From Thalassospira povalilytica (lineage in GTDB: Bacteria > Pseudomonadota > Alphaproteobacteria > Rhodospirillales > Thalassospiraceae): a stretch of 64,000 nucleotides of DNA. Shown here piece by piece: positions 9,112 to 17,662 of the stretch. The notes beneath the pieces were generated by a model, which made no database searches, was not told the origin of the DNA, and saw nothing but the letters and a program-made list of their open reading frames with translations. The stretch is taken from positions 62,001-126,000 of the forward strand of contig NZ_PGTS01000005.1 in NCBI RefSeq assembly GCF_002844235.1, given 5' to 3'. The position numbers were made by a program, and so were the translations under genes. How positions within the stretch are numbered: the stretch's first letter is position 1; every line of letters begins with the position of its first letter.

Positions 9112-10350
9112 TTATTGCATGTCCGAGATGGTCTCGGCTGCGTCATTCAGGGCATCAGCCGGTTTGACCGAACCAAGCATCGCGTTCTGAAGGGCTTCTT
9201 GCAGAACCGATGAGGCTTCCTGATAGGACGCCATGGTCGGGCGCGGTGCCATGACGGCAAGGCTGGTTTTGGCCGCTTCGACAAACGGTTCCTGGCCTTT
9301 GATCACATCCGGATTGGAATAGGATGCTTCCCATACCGGCAGGCTGAGCTTGGCAAATTTGTCCTGCACATTCTGCGAGGTCAGGAACTGGATATATTTC
9401 CAGGCTTCTTCCTTGTGACCGCTTTTGGTCGGGATCCCAAGGCCCATCGAACCGTTGACAGCTGATGCCTTCGAAACACCATCGGTCCCCGGTGCCGGCG
9501 CAATGCCGACCTTGCCGGCAACCTGGCTTTCGGCCGGGTCATTGGCAAGATTATACATATAGCCCCAGTTCAGCGCGAAAGCCGCCTGGCCGCTGGAGAA
9601 TACGCGACGAACGTCTTCTTCAAGATATTCACGGGAATTCGGGTTGGTCAGGCCGTCATCAAGGGTACCAACCATATATTCAAGCGCCTTGAGACCGCCA
9701 CCGGTATTGAAGGCCGGTTTGCCATCGGCATCAAGGAATTCACCGCCCATGCCCGAAAGGATGGTGGTGTAATCACAAATGGCGGCTTCGGACTGCGACC
9801 AGGACCAGACCAGCGGATAGTCAACAATGCCCTTTTCCTTGATGGCTGCGGCCTGTGCGCGCAGTTCTTCCCAGGTTGCGGGCGGATTGTCAAAACCGGC
9901 AGCTTTGAGCATGTCCTTGTTATAGAACAGGAACTTGGTATCGGCGATCCATGGCATGCCATACAGCGCACCATCATATTCCACCGTGGTCCACGCACCG
10001 TCGAGAATGCCTGACCGGGTTTTGTCATCAATGCGTGACGTGACATCTTCAAGTAGCTGATATTGCGCAAATTCCGCCGGCCAGATCACATCATACAGAA
10101 CAACGTCATAGCCATTGGCACTTTGCGACAGCACGATCTTGTCATGCAGGGCTTCGTATGGAACCAGTTCGGCATTGACCTTGATGCCGGGATTGGCGGC
10201 TTCGAACTCGGCCGTCATGTTGCGAATGTCATCTTCGCTATAGGCAGCCTGCGCCATGAACAGCGCATTGAGGGTCACATCAGCATGCGCGGCGCCCGAT
10301 GCGGCCAGCACGCCGATCGCAGCACCCGTCATGATATTCTTGATATTCAT
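9112..10350 (-). CDS. Extracellular sugar-binding protein of ABC transporter (family 1)
   Basis: 412 residues with a Sec signal peptide (MNIKNIMTGAAIGVLAASGAAHA, cleaved after AHA). The mature protein has family 1 solute-binding features: an N-terminal strand, the EFEAANPGIKVNAELVPYEALHDKI segment, WTTVEYDGALYGMPWIADTKFLFYNKD and a C-terminal lobe with GSMGLGIPTKSGHKEEAW. It captures a carbohydrate in the periplasm and delivers it to the permeases encoded downstream. First gene of the operon, divergent from the ROK regulator at 10470, with an operator-like repeat between them. Ligand unknown. Confidence 0.93.
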   Translation of the reverse strand: MNIKNIMTGAAIGVLAASGAAHADVTLNALFMAQAAYSEDDIRNMTAEFEAANPGIKVNAELVPYEALHDKIVLSQSANGYDVVLYDVIWPAEFAQYQLLEDVTSRIDDKTRSGILDGAWTTVEYDGALYGMPWIADTKFLFYNKDMLKAAGFDNPPATWEELRAQAAAIKEKGIVDYPLVWSWSQSEAAICDYTTILSGMGGEFLDADGKPAFNTGGGLKALEYMVGTLDDGLTNPNSREYLEEDVRRVFSSGQAAFALNWGYMYNLANDPAESQVAGKVGIAPAPGTDGVSKASAVNGSMGLGIPTKSGHKEEAWKYIQFLTSQNVQDKFAKLSLPVWEASYSNPDVIKGQEPFVEAAKTSLAVMAPRPTMASYQEASSVLQEALQNAMLGSVKPADALNDAAETISDMQ

Positions 10351-10395
10351 GATTTATATCTCCCTGATACATAGGATACGACTTGGATAGACGAC

Positions 10396-10417
10396 AAGCC
10401 TGATTGAGGACAGGCTT
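10396..10417. other. Stem-loop in leader of sugar ABC operon
   Basis: AAGCCTG and CAGGCTT form a perfect 7-bp stem with an 8-nt loop, between the start of the binding-protein gene and the ROK operator-like repeat. It could stabilise the 5' end of the minus-strand operon mRNA or be incidental. There is no T run on the minus strand. Confidence 0.35.
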
Positions 10418-10419
10418 TA

Positions 10420-10448
10420 TTATTAATTCAATTTGATGTAATTAATAA
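10420..10448. promoter_or_regulatory. Operator-like inverted repeat for the ROK regulator
   Basis: TTATTAATT (10420-10428) and AATTAATAA (10440-10448) are perfect 9-bp arms around an 11-nt centre, in the divergent gap between the ABC operon and the ROK gene. ROK repressors such as NagC and Mlc recognise AT-rich palindromes with TTA...TAA ends, so this is a natural candidate for control of both operons. Confidence 0.6.
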
Positions 10449-10469
10449 GTCAAAAGAAAATGGGCGGCA

Positions 10470-11693
10470 ATGGCAAAGATGAAAAAACAACCAAAGAGCG
10501 TCACGGGAACCAACCTTTTACACGCCAAGAACCACAACAGACGTGCGGTGTTGGACGCGGTCAGACGCCATGACGGATTGTCACGGGCAGATATTACGCG
10601 CATCACCAATCTGTCGGCCCAGACGATTTCGAACCTGGTCGGGGAACTCGAAGAAACGGGACTTCTTCTGGCTGGTGAACCGATTCGTCAAAAACGTGGT
10701 CAGCCTGCCCGCCCCTATCGCCTGAACCCGGATGGCGGTTATGCCATCGGATTTCAGCTGACCGGAACACAGTTTGACGCCGTACTGGTCAATCTTCTGG
10801 GCGAGGAACGTGCGCGCATCAGCCAGCAATTCAACCATCCCAATCCCGAACGCGCGGTCGAATTGCTGATTGAGGCAACCCGCAAAATCATTGCCGATTG
10901 CGGACTTGATCCGGCACGCAATATCGGGATCGGCATTGCGATGCCGGGCCCCGTCGGCATTGCCGGTCCGACCGGCATCGCCCCTGGATGGGAAAATTTC
11001 GATATTGTTGCCGCCATGTCGGAAAAGATCGATTGCCCGGTATTTGCCGAAAATGACGCCGATGCCGCCGCGATTTCCGAAAAGCTGTATGGTAATGCGA
11101 GAACACTGGAAAATTTCGTCTATGTCTTTATCGGCTATGGCTTGGGTGCCGGTCTTTTCATGGACAACCAGATCATTCACGGCACCAACGGGGCGGCTGG
11201 TGAAATCGGTCATTTGCCGGTCGAACCGCATGGGCGCGATTGCCCGTGCGGACGCAAGGGATGCCTTGAACGTTATGTGTCTCTTTTGGCGCTGTATGAT
11301 GAATTTGATGCGGCCGATCGCGACGCGCTTTTGAATGATACGACACTTAATCGTCTGGCACAGCTGTCACCCGATGATGAACCGGTCAAACGCTGGATCA
11401 AACAGGCCGCGCCGCATCTGGCAACGGCGGTACAAATCCTTGGCAGCATGCTTGATCCACAGGCCGTCATGCTGGGCGGTTTGTTGCCCGCGTCAATCCT
11501 TGATGCGTTACTTATTGAGCTTGGCCGTCTTGAATCTGCTGGCAGTCGCACCCCGCTTGGCAATGCGCTTCCGGTGCAGGCAGGCGTCGGCAACCTGCTG
11601 TCAGCGGCGATGGGTGCTGCGGCCTTGCCGATTTATCATGAACTGGTCCCGGACTTTCAGAACATGCTGAAAATCCGGGATGCCAAAGGATGA
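10470..11693 (+). CDS. ROK-family transcriptional regulator
   Basis: 407 residues. An N-terminal winged helix-turn-helix (about 28-85: LSRADITRITNLSAQTISNLVGELEE) precedes a ROK domain with sugar-kinase fold. The zinc-binding signature is present (CPCGRKGCLE, about residue 253 on), as is a GIAMPGPV segment. ROK regulators bind a sugar or sugar phosphate and usually repress transport genes. Location opposite the sugar ABC operon, with an inverted repeat in the shared promoter, suggests it controls that operon and itself. An alternative in-frame start lies two codons downstream; ribosome site is weak for both. It converges with the lactonase gene at 11718. Confidence 0.92.
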   Translation: MAKMKKQPKSVTGTNLLHAKNHNRRAVLDAVRRHDGLSRADITRITNLSAQTISNLVGELEETGLLLAGEPIRQKRGQPARPYRLNPDGGYAIGFQLTGTQFDAVLVNLLGEERARISQQFNHPNPERAVELLIEATRKIIADCGLDPARNIGIGIAMPGPVGIAGPTGIAPGWENFDIVAAMSEKIDCPVFAENDADAAAISEKLYGNARTLENFVYVFIGYGLGAGLFMDNQIIHGTNGAAGEIGHLPVEPHGRDCPCGRKGCLERYVSLLALYDEFDAADRDALLNDTTLNRLAQLSPDDEPVKRWIKQAAPHLATAVQILGSMLDPQAVMLGGLLPASILDALLIELGRLESAGSRTPLGNALPVQAGVGNLLSAAMGAAALPIYHELVPDFQNMLKIRDAKG

Positions 11694-11717
11694 GTTAGCA
11701 GGAAAACGTCGCGGCCC

Positions 11718-12608
11718 CTATCCGGCAAAGCGCGTGCAGGGCTGACCGGCGACATCTGTGCGGATCGATAACAGCGCGCCTTCCAGTTCGTTGCCATTGC
11801 CATCGAGCCCAACCGAGGCCGAGGTAATATAAAGCGTCTTAAGGTCCGGGCCGCCAAACACGCAACTGGTCGGCTGGGTCACCGGAAGATCAATGATCTG
11901 GTCCACACTGCCATCCGGGGCAAAGCGGATCAGGCAACTGCCGCCCCAGCGCGCATTCCAGATATAGCCATCGGCATCCATCGCCGATCCGTCCATATTG
12001 CCGCGGTCTTGCGGGCCAAAGAACACGCGCGGATTGCTGGGAACCCCGGTCGCCATGTCATAGTCATAGACATTCAGCGTATCCTTGATGGTGTCGCCAA
12101 AGAACATCTTCTTGCCGTCGGCCGACCAAAGCAGCGTATTGGAAATCCCGATATCAGACAGGAAACGGGTTGTCTCGCCGTCCGGCCCCACCCGGTTGAG
12201 TGTCCCGGTCGAAACCGTCACAGGAAGGTCTTCGCCATTCGGGCCGATATTGTTTTGCATGGTGCCATGCCAGAACCGCCCCGCCGGATCCACCCGGCTT
12301 TCATTGGACCGGTTGCCCGCATGGTCGCGATCTGGTGCGACAAAGGGGGTTGTTTCCCCGCTTTCGGCATCAAGAAACGCCAAACCATCAGCAAGGGCAA
12401 CCAGAAGCCCGTCATTTTCGCGCGGGACAATTGCCGCAACCGGCTGATCGAATGTCCAGCTGCGCGATGCGCCATCACTTGGACGCAGGGCAAAGGCGGT
12501 CTTTCCGACAATATCCACCCAGTACAGCACGCCATCCTTGGCATCCCAATGCGGACCTTCGCCCAGCGTGCAGCGCAGGTTTGGCAAGACGGTTTTCACG
12601 TTGGCCAT
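11718..12608 (-). CDS. SMP-30/gluconolactonase-family protein
   Basis: 296 residues from the ATG at 12608, which follows AGGGAGA at good spacing; a longer open frame upstream to 12833 is AT-rich promoter DNA. Family motifs are visible: LGEGPHWD near the N-terminus (metal-binding Glu), NRSNESRVDPAGRFWHGTM, ISNTLLWSADGKKMFFGDT and GNMDGSAMDADGYIWNARWGG. Members are calcium- or zinc-dependent six-bladed propeller lactonases that open sugar lactones. Proximity to the ROK/ABC cluster suggests a role in the same sugar pathway. A TATGATGA site lies upstream at 12745-12752, shared with the hexuronate genes further right, so it could belong to that regulon. Confidence 0.9.
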   Translation of the reverse strand: MANVKTVLPNLRCTLGEGPHWDAKDGVLYWVDIVGKTAFALRPSDGASRSWTFDQPVAAIVPRENDGLLVALADGLAFLDAESGETTPFVAPDRDHAGNRSNESRVDPAGRFWHGTMQNNIGPNGEDLPVTVSTGTLNRVGPDGETTRFLSDIGISNTLLWSADGKKMFFGDTIKDTLNVYDYDMATGVPSNPRVFFGPQDRGNMDGSAMDADGYIWNARWGGSCLIRFAPDGSVDQIIDLPVTQPTSCVFGGPDLKTLYITSASVGLDGNGNELEGALLSIRTDVAGQPCTRFAG

Positions 12609-12744
12609 GGTTTCTCCCTGATATTTCATGCGGTTTTCCGCTTTGTTCCGGTAAAGGCGGGCTGTGTGCAAGCCCCTTCCCCCATACCGGAAATACCTGA
12701 TCCATATTGCTACCCGGAATGGCAACTTCTGAAAAGTCATTTTG

Positions 12745-12757
12745 TATGATGATTTAA
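12745..12757. promoter_or_regulatory. TATGATGA-type site upstream of lactonase
   Basis: TATGATGATTTAA matches the TATGATGACTTTA element found upstream of the hexuronate genes at 27639 and 31528, differing mainly by one missing base. It lies about 137 bp upstream of the lactonase start. Confidence 0.45.
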
Positions 12758-12779
12758 TTTGCCGCGAAGATTTTGAACA

Positions 12780-12804
12780 AATGCAATCGCAACTCGGTTG
12801 CATT
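12780..12804. promoter_or_regulatory. Inverted repeat upstream of siderophore ABC operon
   Basis: AATGCAATCG (12780-12789) and CGGTTGCATT (12795-12804) form 10-bp arms with one mismatch around a 5-nt centre. The AATGCAA element recurs in the putative iron boxes at 20601 and 49072, so it could be an iron-responsive operator for the operon starting at 12929. Confidence 0.45.
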
Positions 12805-12928
12805 TTCTGCAAGTAATTGATAGGCATTCTCACATTGGGACGATTGTTTTCAGTTGTCCCGGGTCGATATCCCGGCCAGCAGGTTCAAGGACTTCGGCCC
12901 GATTACAGTTTTTACGAGTTTTCAGCAC

Positions 12929-13705
12929 ATGTTCGATCTGAAAGACGTCATCTTCAAGAGTGACGGCAAAAATCCCAAAACGCTGCTTGATGACATTACG
13001 GTCAATTTTCCGACCGGTGCGTTCAGCGCCATTGTGGGCCATAACGGATCGGGCAAAAGTACGCTTTTGAAGCTTCTGGCGCGCAAGAACAAAAAGCATG
13101 CCGGCACCATCACCCTTGATGATGCGGTTCTTGAAGATCATGGCACGCGCGATTTTGCCCGCAAGGTCGCCTATTTGCCGCAAAATCCGGTAGTGCCGCC
13201 GCATCTGAGTGTGCGCGAACTGGTGGCATTTGGTCGTTATCCCTGGCGCGGGGCATTTGGCCGTTACCGCGACGAAGACCATGCCAAGATTGATCAGGCG
13301 ATGGAACTGACCCATGTCACCGGCTTTGCCGACCGTCTGGTCGCAAGCCTGTCGGGCGGCGAACGCCAGCGTGTGTGGCTTGCCATGCTGCTTGCCCAGG
13401 ATGCGCCGGTGCTGTTGCTGGACGAGCCGACATCGGCCCTTGATGTCGGCCATCAGCGCGACATTCTGCGACTGGTTGCCAATCTGAAAGATCAGAACAA
13501 TCTGACCGTGATTGCCGTTTTGCATGACATCGACATGGTCGGGCGTTTTGCCGATCACATCGTCGCATTGCGCGGCGGGCGGACCTGCTGGCAGGGCAAC
13601 GCACGCGATTTCATGCAGGGCGAAACACTTCGCGACATTTTCCAAACCGACATTGATGTCATCCATCTGCCGGACCATGACCGTTTCGTCAGTTATGTCG
13701 CCTAG
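12929..13705 (+). CDS. Iron-siderophore ABC transporter ATP-binding protein (FecE/FhuC type)
   Basis: 258 residues from the ATG at 12929; a longer frame would need a TTG at 12854. Walker A is GHNGSGKST (about 37-45), the signature is LSGGERQRVWLAMLL and Walker B is LLLDEPTSALD, with the spacing usual for FecE/FhuC/BtuD proteins. It drives uptake of ferric siderophores or related chelates through the FhuB-type permease two genes downstream. First gene of a plus-strand operon (ATPase, binding protein, binding protein, permease). Probably iron-repressed given context. Confidence 0.92.
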   Translation: MFDLKDVIFKSDGKNPKTLLDDITVNFPTGAFSAIVGHNGSGKSTLLKLLARKNKKHAGTITLDDAVLEDHGTRDFARKVAYLPQNPVVPPHLSVRELVAFGRYPWRGAFGRYRDEDHAKIDQAMELTHVTGFADRLVASLSGGERQRVWLAMLLAQDAPVLLLDEPTSALDVGHQRDILRLVANLKDQNNLTVIAVLHDIDMVGRFADHIVALRGGRTCWQGNARDFMQGETLRDIFQTDIDVIHLPDHDRFVSYVA

Positions 13706-13758
13706 TGCGCTGTGACGACAGGGTTACGGATCAGCCAACAGGGATCAGGAACATTCAT

Positions 13759-14706
13759 ATGCGCACCCGTCTGATTTGCAAGTTTGCGGCAAGCTGTCTT
13801 GTAACGATTGCCGCCATGTCATCGATGGGCGCCACCGCCCAGACCATGACCCATGAAATGGGCGACGTCACCTTTGACAGCACGCCGACCCGTTTTGCCG
13901 GATCAAACTGGGCGCTGACCGAAAGTTTCCTGGCACTGGGCATTGATCCGGTTGCCGTTCCCGAAGCGGACGGCTATCGCGTGTGGGTGGTTGAACCGGA
14001 ACTTCCGGCCGAATTTGCCGATCTTGGCACCCGGCGCGAACCCAATTTCGAAGCCCTGCGCGAAGCCAAACCAGACGCCATTGTCATCAGTGCCGATGTG
14101 GCGATGGCCTATGACAAGCTTTCGGCCATTGCGCCGACACTGGTCTATTCGATCTATAATACCGGAAGCAGCGAACCCGCCATTGAGCGGGCCGAAACGC
14201 TGTTGCGCAATATTGGCAAGCTGGCGGGCAAATCCGAGAAGGCCGAAGAAGTCATCACATCGGTCAATGCCCGGATTGATGCCGCGGCCAAACGCATCCG
14301 CGACAAGGTCGGCAATGATGCCAAATTCGCAGTTGTCCGTATCCTTGACGAAGCCCATTTCCGCATTCACGGCACCACATCACTGTTCGGGTCGGTTTTG
14401 GCACGGATGGGATTTGCCAATGCCTGGGATGGCGAGGTCAATGGTTGGGCATTCCATAACGGCGATGTTTCCGATCTGGCCAAACTTGGCGATGTTCATT
14501 TTGCCTATGTCGAACCGATTGCCCCGACCGTCCAAAGCCGCCTGTTTGACACCGCGATCTGGAAGGCAATGCCGTTTGCACGCAATGGTCATGTTTATAC
14601 CGTGCCATCAAGCTGGACCTTTGGCGGAGTTCTGTCAGCGGCACGCTTTGCCGAACTGCTGGCCGATGCCGTAACCGGCACCCCGACCACCGCAAGCGGA
14701 TCATAA
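13759..14706 (+). CDS. Iron-siderophore ABC transporter substrate-binding protein (first copy)
   Basis: 315 residues from the ATG at 13759, preceded by AGGA at 8 nt; a longer frame from 13705 has no signal peptide at its start. A Sec signal peptide (to about ATAQ) precedes a TroA/FhuD-type fold: FAGSNWALTESFLALGIDPVAV, DLGTRREPNFEALREAKPDAIV and a long central helix. It should deliver a ferric hydroxamate-type siderophore to the FhuB-type permease. It is clearly paralogous to the next gene (3 nt apart), indicating tandem duplication. Confidence 0.9.
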   Translation: MRTRLICKFAASCLVTIAAMSSMGATAQTMTHEMGDVTFDSTPTRFAGSNWALTESFLALGIDPVAVPEADGYRVWVVEPELPAEFADLGTRREPNFEALREAKPDAIVISADVAMAYDKLSAIAPTLVYSIYNTGSSEPAIERAETLLRNIGKLAGKSEKAEEVITSVNARIDAAAKRIRDKVGNDAKFAVVRILDEAHFRIHGTTSLFGSVLARMGFANAWDGEVNGWAFHNGDVSDLAKLGDVHFAYVEPIAPTVQSRLFDTAIWKAMPFARNGHVYTVPSSWTFGGVLSAARFAELLADAVTGTPTTASGS

Positions 14707-14709
14707 ACC

Positions 14710-15645
14710 ATGGCTTTGTTGCGTACTGTTCTGAGCGGGCTTTTAGTTGCCGCAACATTTTGCGTCGTAAGTGCGACATCGGCCTATGCTGATCCGATCC
14801 GCATTGAACATGAACGCGGAACGCTTGAACTGCCGGGGCCGGCAAAGCGCGTTGCCACCATCAATTGGGCCTTTACCGAAACCGTGATTGCACTTGGCCT
14901 TGATCCGGTGGCGGTCGCAGATCCGGTTGATTATGTCGAATGGGTCGAAGAACCGGCATTGCCCGATGAATTTGTCGATCTTGGGCAACGATCATCGCCC
15001 AATCTTGAAGCCCTGCGTGCGGCAAAGCCCGACCTGATCATTACCATTCCCGATATCGGGATCAATTATGAGAAACTGTCAGAAATTGCGCCGGTTTTGC
15101 AATTGCGGATGTTTGAAGAAAACCGTCCGGCATTCCAGGCCGCACGCGAAGTATTTGGCAAAATCGCCAAGGCCACCGGTCGCGAAGCCGAGGGTGCGGC
15201 CTATCTGGCCGATGTCGATGCGAAACTGGCCGAATATGGGGCGCGCACCCGTGCGGCCCTTGGCCCTGATCAGCAACTTAATATCATCTATTTCTTTGAT
15301 GAAAGCACGATCGGCATGTTTGGCGACACCAGCCTGCCCGGTTCGGTGATGGCCGCAATGAATGTGCCGATGGCCTTTCACGGCGAAGTCAACAAATGGG
15401 GCTTTGCCCGTGGCGGTCTTGAACTGATTGCCCCTTATGCCAAGCAAAGTGTCGTCTATACCAACCCGGTGCCCGATGCCATTCTGGACAAGATGTTCGC
15501 ATCCCCGATGTGGAAATTCATGGATTTCACGCGCAACAACCGCGTCTATGAACTTCCGGTTGTCTGGATGTATGGCGGGGTTCCGTCATCACTTCGCTTT
15601 GCGAAACTTCTGACCGAAAGCATCGAGAACGGCCCGCATCAATGA
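14710..15645 (+). CDS. Iron-siderophore ABC transporter substrate-binding protein (second copy)
   Basis: 311 residues with a Sec signal peptide (to about AYAD). Same fold and landmark segments as the preceding gene: VATINWAFTETVIALGLDPVAV, WVEEPALPDEFVDLGQRSSPN, EALRAAKPDLII and YEKLSEIAPVL. Divergence in the C-terminal lobe suggests a different chelate or iron form. It overlaps the permease gene by four bases. Two binding proteins may feed one permease, which is known for some siderophore systems; the ligand assignment is inference. Confidence 0.9.
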   Translation: MALLRTVLSGLLVAATFCVVSATSAYADPIRIEHERGTLELPGPAKRVATINWAFTETVIALGLDPVAVADPVDYVEWVEEPALPDEFVDLGQRSSPNLEALRAAKPDLIITIPDIGINYEKLSEIAPVLQLRMFEENRPAFQAAREVFGKIAKATGREAEGAAYLADVDAKLAEYGARTRAALGPDQQLNIIYFFDESTIGMFGDTSLPGSVMAAMNVPMAFHGEVNKWGFARGGLELIAPYAKQSVVYTNPVPDAILDKMFASPMWKFMDFTRNNRVYELPVVWMYGGVPSSLRFAKLLTESIENGPHQ

Positions 15646-17627
15646 CCAACACCCGTTCGAACATTCCGGCTGCTTTGCTGGTCGCGCTTGGTCTGTCCTG
15701 TATTGGTATCCTGATCGCTGATTTCTGGCCGTTCCTGCAAAAAGGACTGGCAACGCAGGTCATGTTCAGCCCCGATGAAACCGACTTTGACCAGATCCTG
15801 TTTCATTACAGCACCCTGCCCCGCCTTGTGATGGCGTTTCTGTGCGGGGCGGGTCTTGCTCTGGCCGGGGCGGCGATCCAGACTGTTCTGCGCAACCCGC
15901 TGGCATCGCCAACGACACTTGGCGTCGGGGCCGGCGTTGAATTTGCCCTGACCATTTTCCTGCTTGTCGCGCCGGCATCAATGGCCATCTTTCAGGAAGC
16001 CTTTGCCCTGGCAGGCGGGATGATTGCGCTTGGTGCGGTCTATCTGATTGCATCAAAACGCGGCAATGCGACGCTGTGGCTTATTCTGGCGGGCATGATT
16101 GTCAATCTGCTGTTGCAGTCCGCATCCCAGATCGTGTTGCTGTTTAACGAACAATATCTGCAATCGGTCTTCATGTGGGGGGCGGGTGATCTCGCCCAGA
16201 ATGGCTGGGAAGCCACGCAATTTATCCTGCCGCGCGTGATCATTGGCATGATTGCGGTGCTGGCCCTGTCGCGGCCGCTTGATTTGCTGGCACTGGGCGA
16301 TGACACCGCCAATTCGCTGGGGGCCAAGGTCACGGTGTTGCGGTTGCTGATCCTTGGTTTTGCGGTTTTCATCACCGCATCGGTGATTTCAGCTGCCGGT
16401 TTGATCGGTTTTGTCGGTCTTGCCGTGCCCGCCGCCCTGCGGATCGCAGGACTGACCCGGTCACGTGATCTTATGATCTATTCGGTGCTGACCGGCGGGT
16501 TTGTGCTGATGATCATTGATTTCATCGTGCGACAGTTTAACGGTCTTGGCGGGGATGTGTTGCCGACCGGGGCTGCGACCGCGCTGTTCGGGGCACCGTT
16601 CATCATCCTGATCCTGCGCAAGGCACGGATCATGCCCGGTACCCAAAGCGAAGACCAGCACAGCGATCAGGAAATCGTTTCCAAGCTGGGCCTGTCGATC
16701 ATTCTGGGCATCACGCTTGTTCTGGGTATCGGTTTCTCGCTGTTCATTTCGCTCGATGGCAACGGCTTTGCGGTGCTTGGTCTTGATGGTGACAGTTACG
16801 ACATTCTGCTGGGCCGTTCGGAACGTACCTTTGCCGCGATGATTTGCGGGGCCGCACTTGCGGTTTCGGGCACGCTTATTCAGCGGGTCGGGCGCAATCC
16901 GCTGGCAAGCCCGGAAATCACCGGGGTCAGTTCGGCCACCGCCCTTGCCATGATCATCGCACTTGCGATTTTCGGCTTCGCACAGCGTGCCGAACTGATG
17001 GTGATCGGGGCGGCAGGCGGCATTGTATCGTTGCTGGTGCTGCTTGTTCTGTGTCGCAAATTTACCCATGCGCCGCATTACATGTTGCTGAACGGTTTGG
17101 CGCTGACCGCCATTCTGGGGGCGATCGTGCGCATTGTGCTGACCCGAAGCGGCACCCAGACCACCATGCTGATGTCATGGCTGGCCGGGACGACCTATTT
17201 CACCAATATGAACGAGGTCATGATCGTTGCCGGGGTAACGGCGGTGTTGCTGATTGTTGCCATTGCCCTTCGCCGTCCGCTTGAACTGGCGTCCCTTGGC
17301 ACCGATCAGTCGGTTTCGCTGGGGCTTGGCATTTCGGGGTTCCAGTTTGCCATGATGCTGCTGGCGGCAATCCTTGCGGCCAGTGCCACCCTGCTTGTCG
17401 GACCGCTGAGTTTTGTCGGGCTGATGGCCCCGCATCTGGCCCGCGTTGCCGGGTATCGGCTGGCGGGCGGGCATTTGCTGGGTGCGGTCCTGATCGGGGT
17501 CAATGTGATGATGGTGGCCGAATGGCTGGCCCGTAACCTGATTTATCCGGCACAGCTTCCGACCGGACTGATCGCGGCCCTGATCGGAACCAGCTATTTC
17601 ATGATTCTGGCTGTGCGCAAACGATAA
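15642..17627 (+). CDS. fhuB: Fused iron-siderophore ABC permease (FhuB type)
   Basis: 661 residues, twice the length of a FecCD permease and equal to FhuB. Two homologous halves are evident: half 1 has RLVMAFLCGAGLALAGAAIQTVLRNPLASP and half 2 repeats it as RTFAAMICGAALAVSGTLIQRVGRNPLASP. Each half has about ten membrane helices and a GLIGFVGL or PLSFVGLMAPH loop that contacts the ATPase. The natural fusion is typical of ferric-hydroxamate (ferrichrome, aerobactin) systems. It acts with the ATPase at 12929 and the two binding proteins. Use of the symbol fhuB reflects architecture, not proof of substrate. Confidence 0.92.
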   Translation: MTNTRSNIPAALLVALGLSCIGILIADFWPFLQKGLATQVMFSPDETDFDQILFHYSTLPRLVMAFLCGAGLALAGAAIQTVLRNPLASPTTLGVGAGVEFALTIFLLVAPASMAIFQEAFALAGGMIALGAVYLIASKRGNATLWLILAGMIVNLLLQSASQIVLLFNEQYLQSVFMWGAGDLAQNGWEATQFILPRVIIGMIAVLALSRPLDLLALGDDTANSLGAKVTVLRLLILGFAVFITASVISAAGLIGFVGLAVPAALRIAGLTRSRDLMIYSVLTGGFVLMIIDFIVRQFNGLGGDVLPTGAATALFGAPFIILILRKARIMPGTQSEDQHSDQEIVSKLGLSIILGITLVLGIGFSLFISLDGNGFAVLGLDGDSYDILLGRSERTFAAMICGAALAVSGTLIQRVGRNPLASPEITGVSSATALAMIIALAIFGFAQRAELMVIGAAGGIVSLLVLLVLCRKFTHAPHYMLLNGLALTAILGAIVRIVLTRSGTQTTMLMSWLAGTTYFTNMNEVMIVAGVTAVLLIVAIALRRPLELASLGTDQSVSLGLGISGFQFAMMLLAAILAASATLLVGPLSFVGLMAPHLARVAGYRLAGGHLLGAVLIGVNVMMVAEWLARNLIYPAQLPTGLIAALIGTSYFMILAVRKR

Positions 17628-17662
17628 TCACCGCGACATCACACGCATCGGAACGGGTAATA

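Larger units (their letters stand above)
12609..12928. other. Divergent promoter region between lactonase and iron ABC operon
   Basis: 320 bases without a convincing gene. It is AT-rich in the centre and holds a TATGATGA site (12745-12752) and an inverted repeat (12780-12804). It should carry the promoters of both neighbours. Confidence 0.6.

Noticed and set aside
12830..13678. Minus-strand open frame opposite the siderophore ATPase gene
   Set aside because: No recognisable motif, whereas the plus strand carries all ABC ATPase motifs.
16461..17078. Long antisense open frame inside fhuB
   Set aside because: Very basic, low-complexity product typical of a reverse-strand shadow of a membrane-protein gene.
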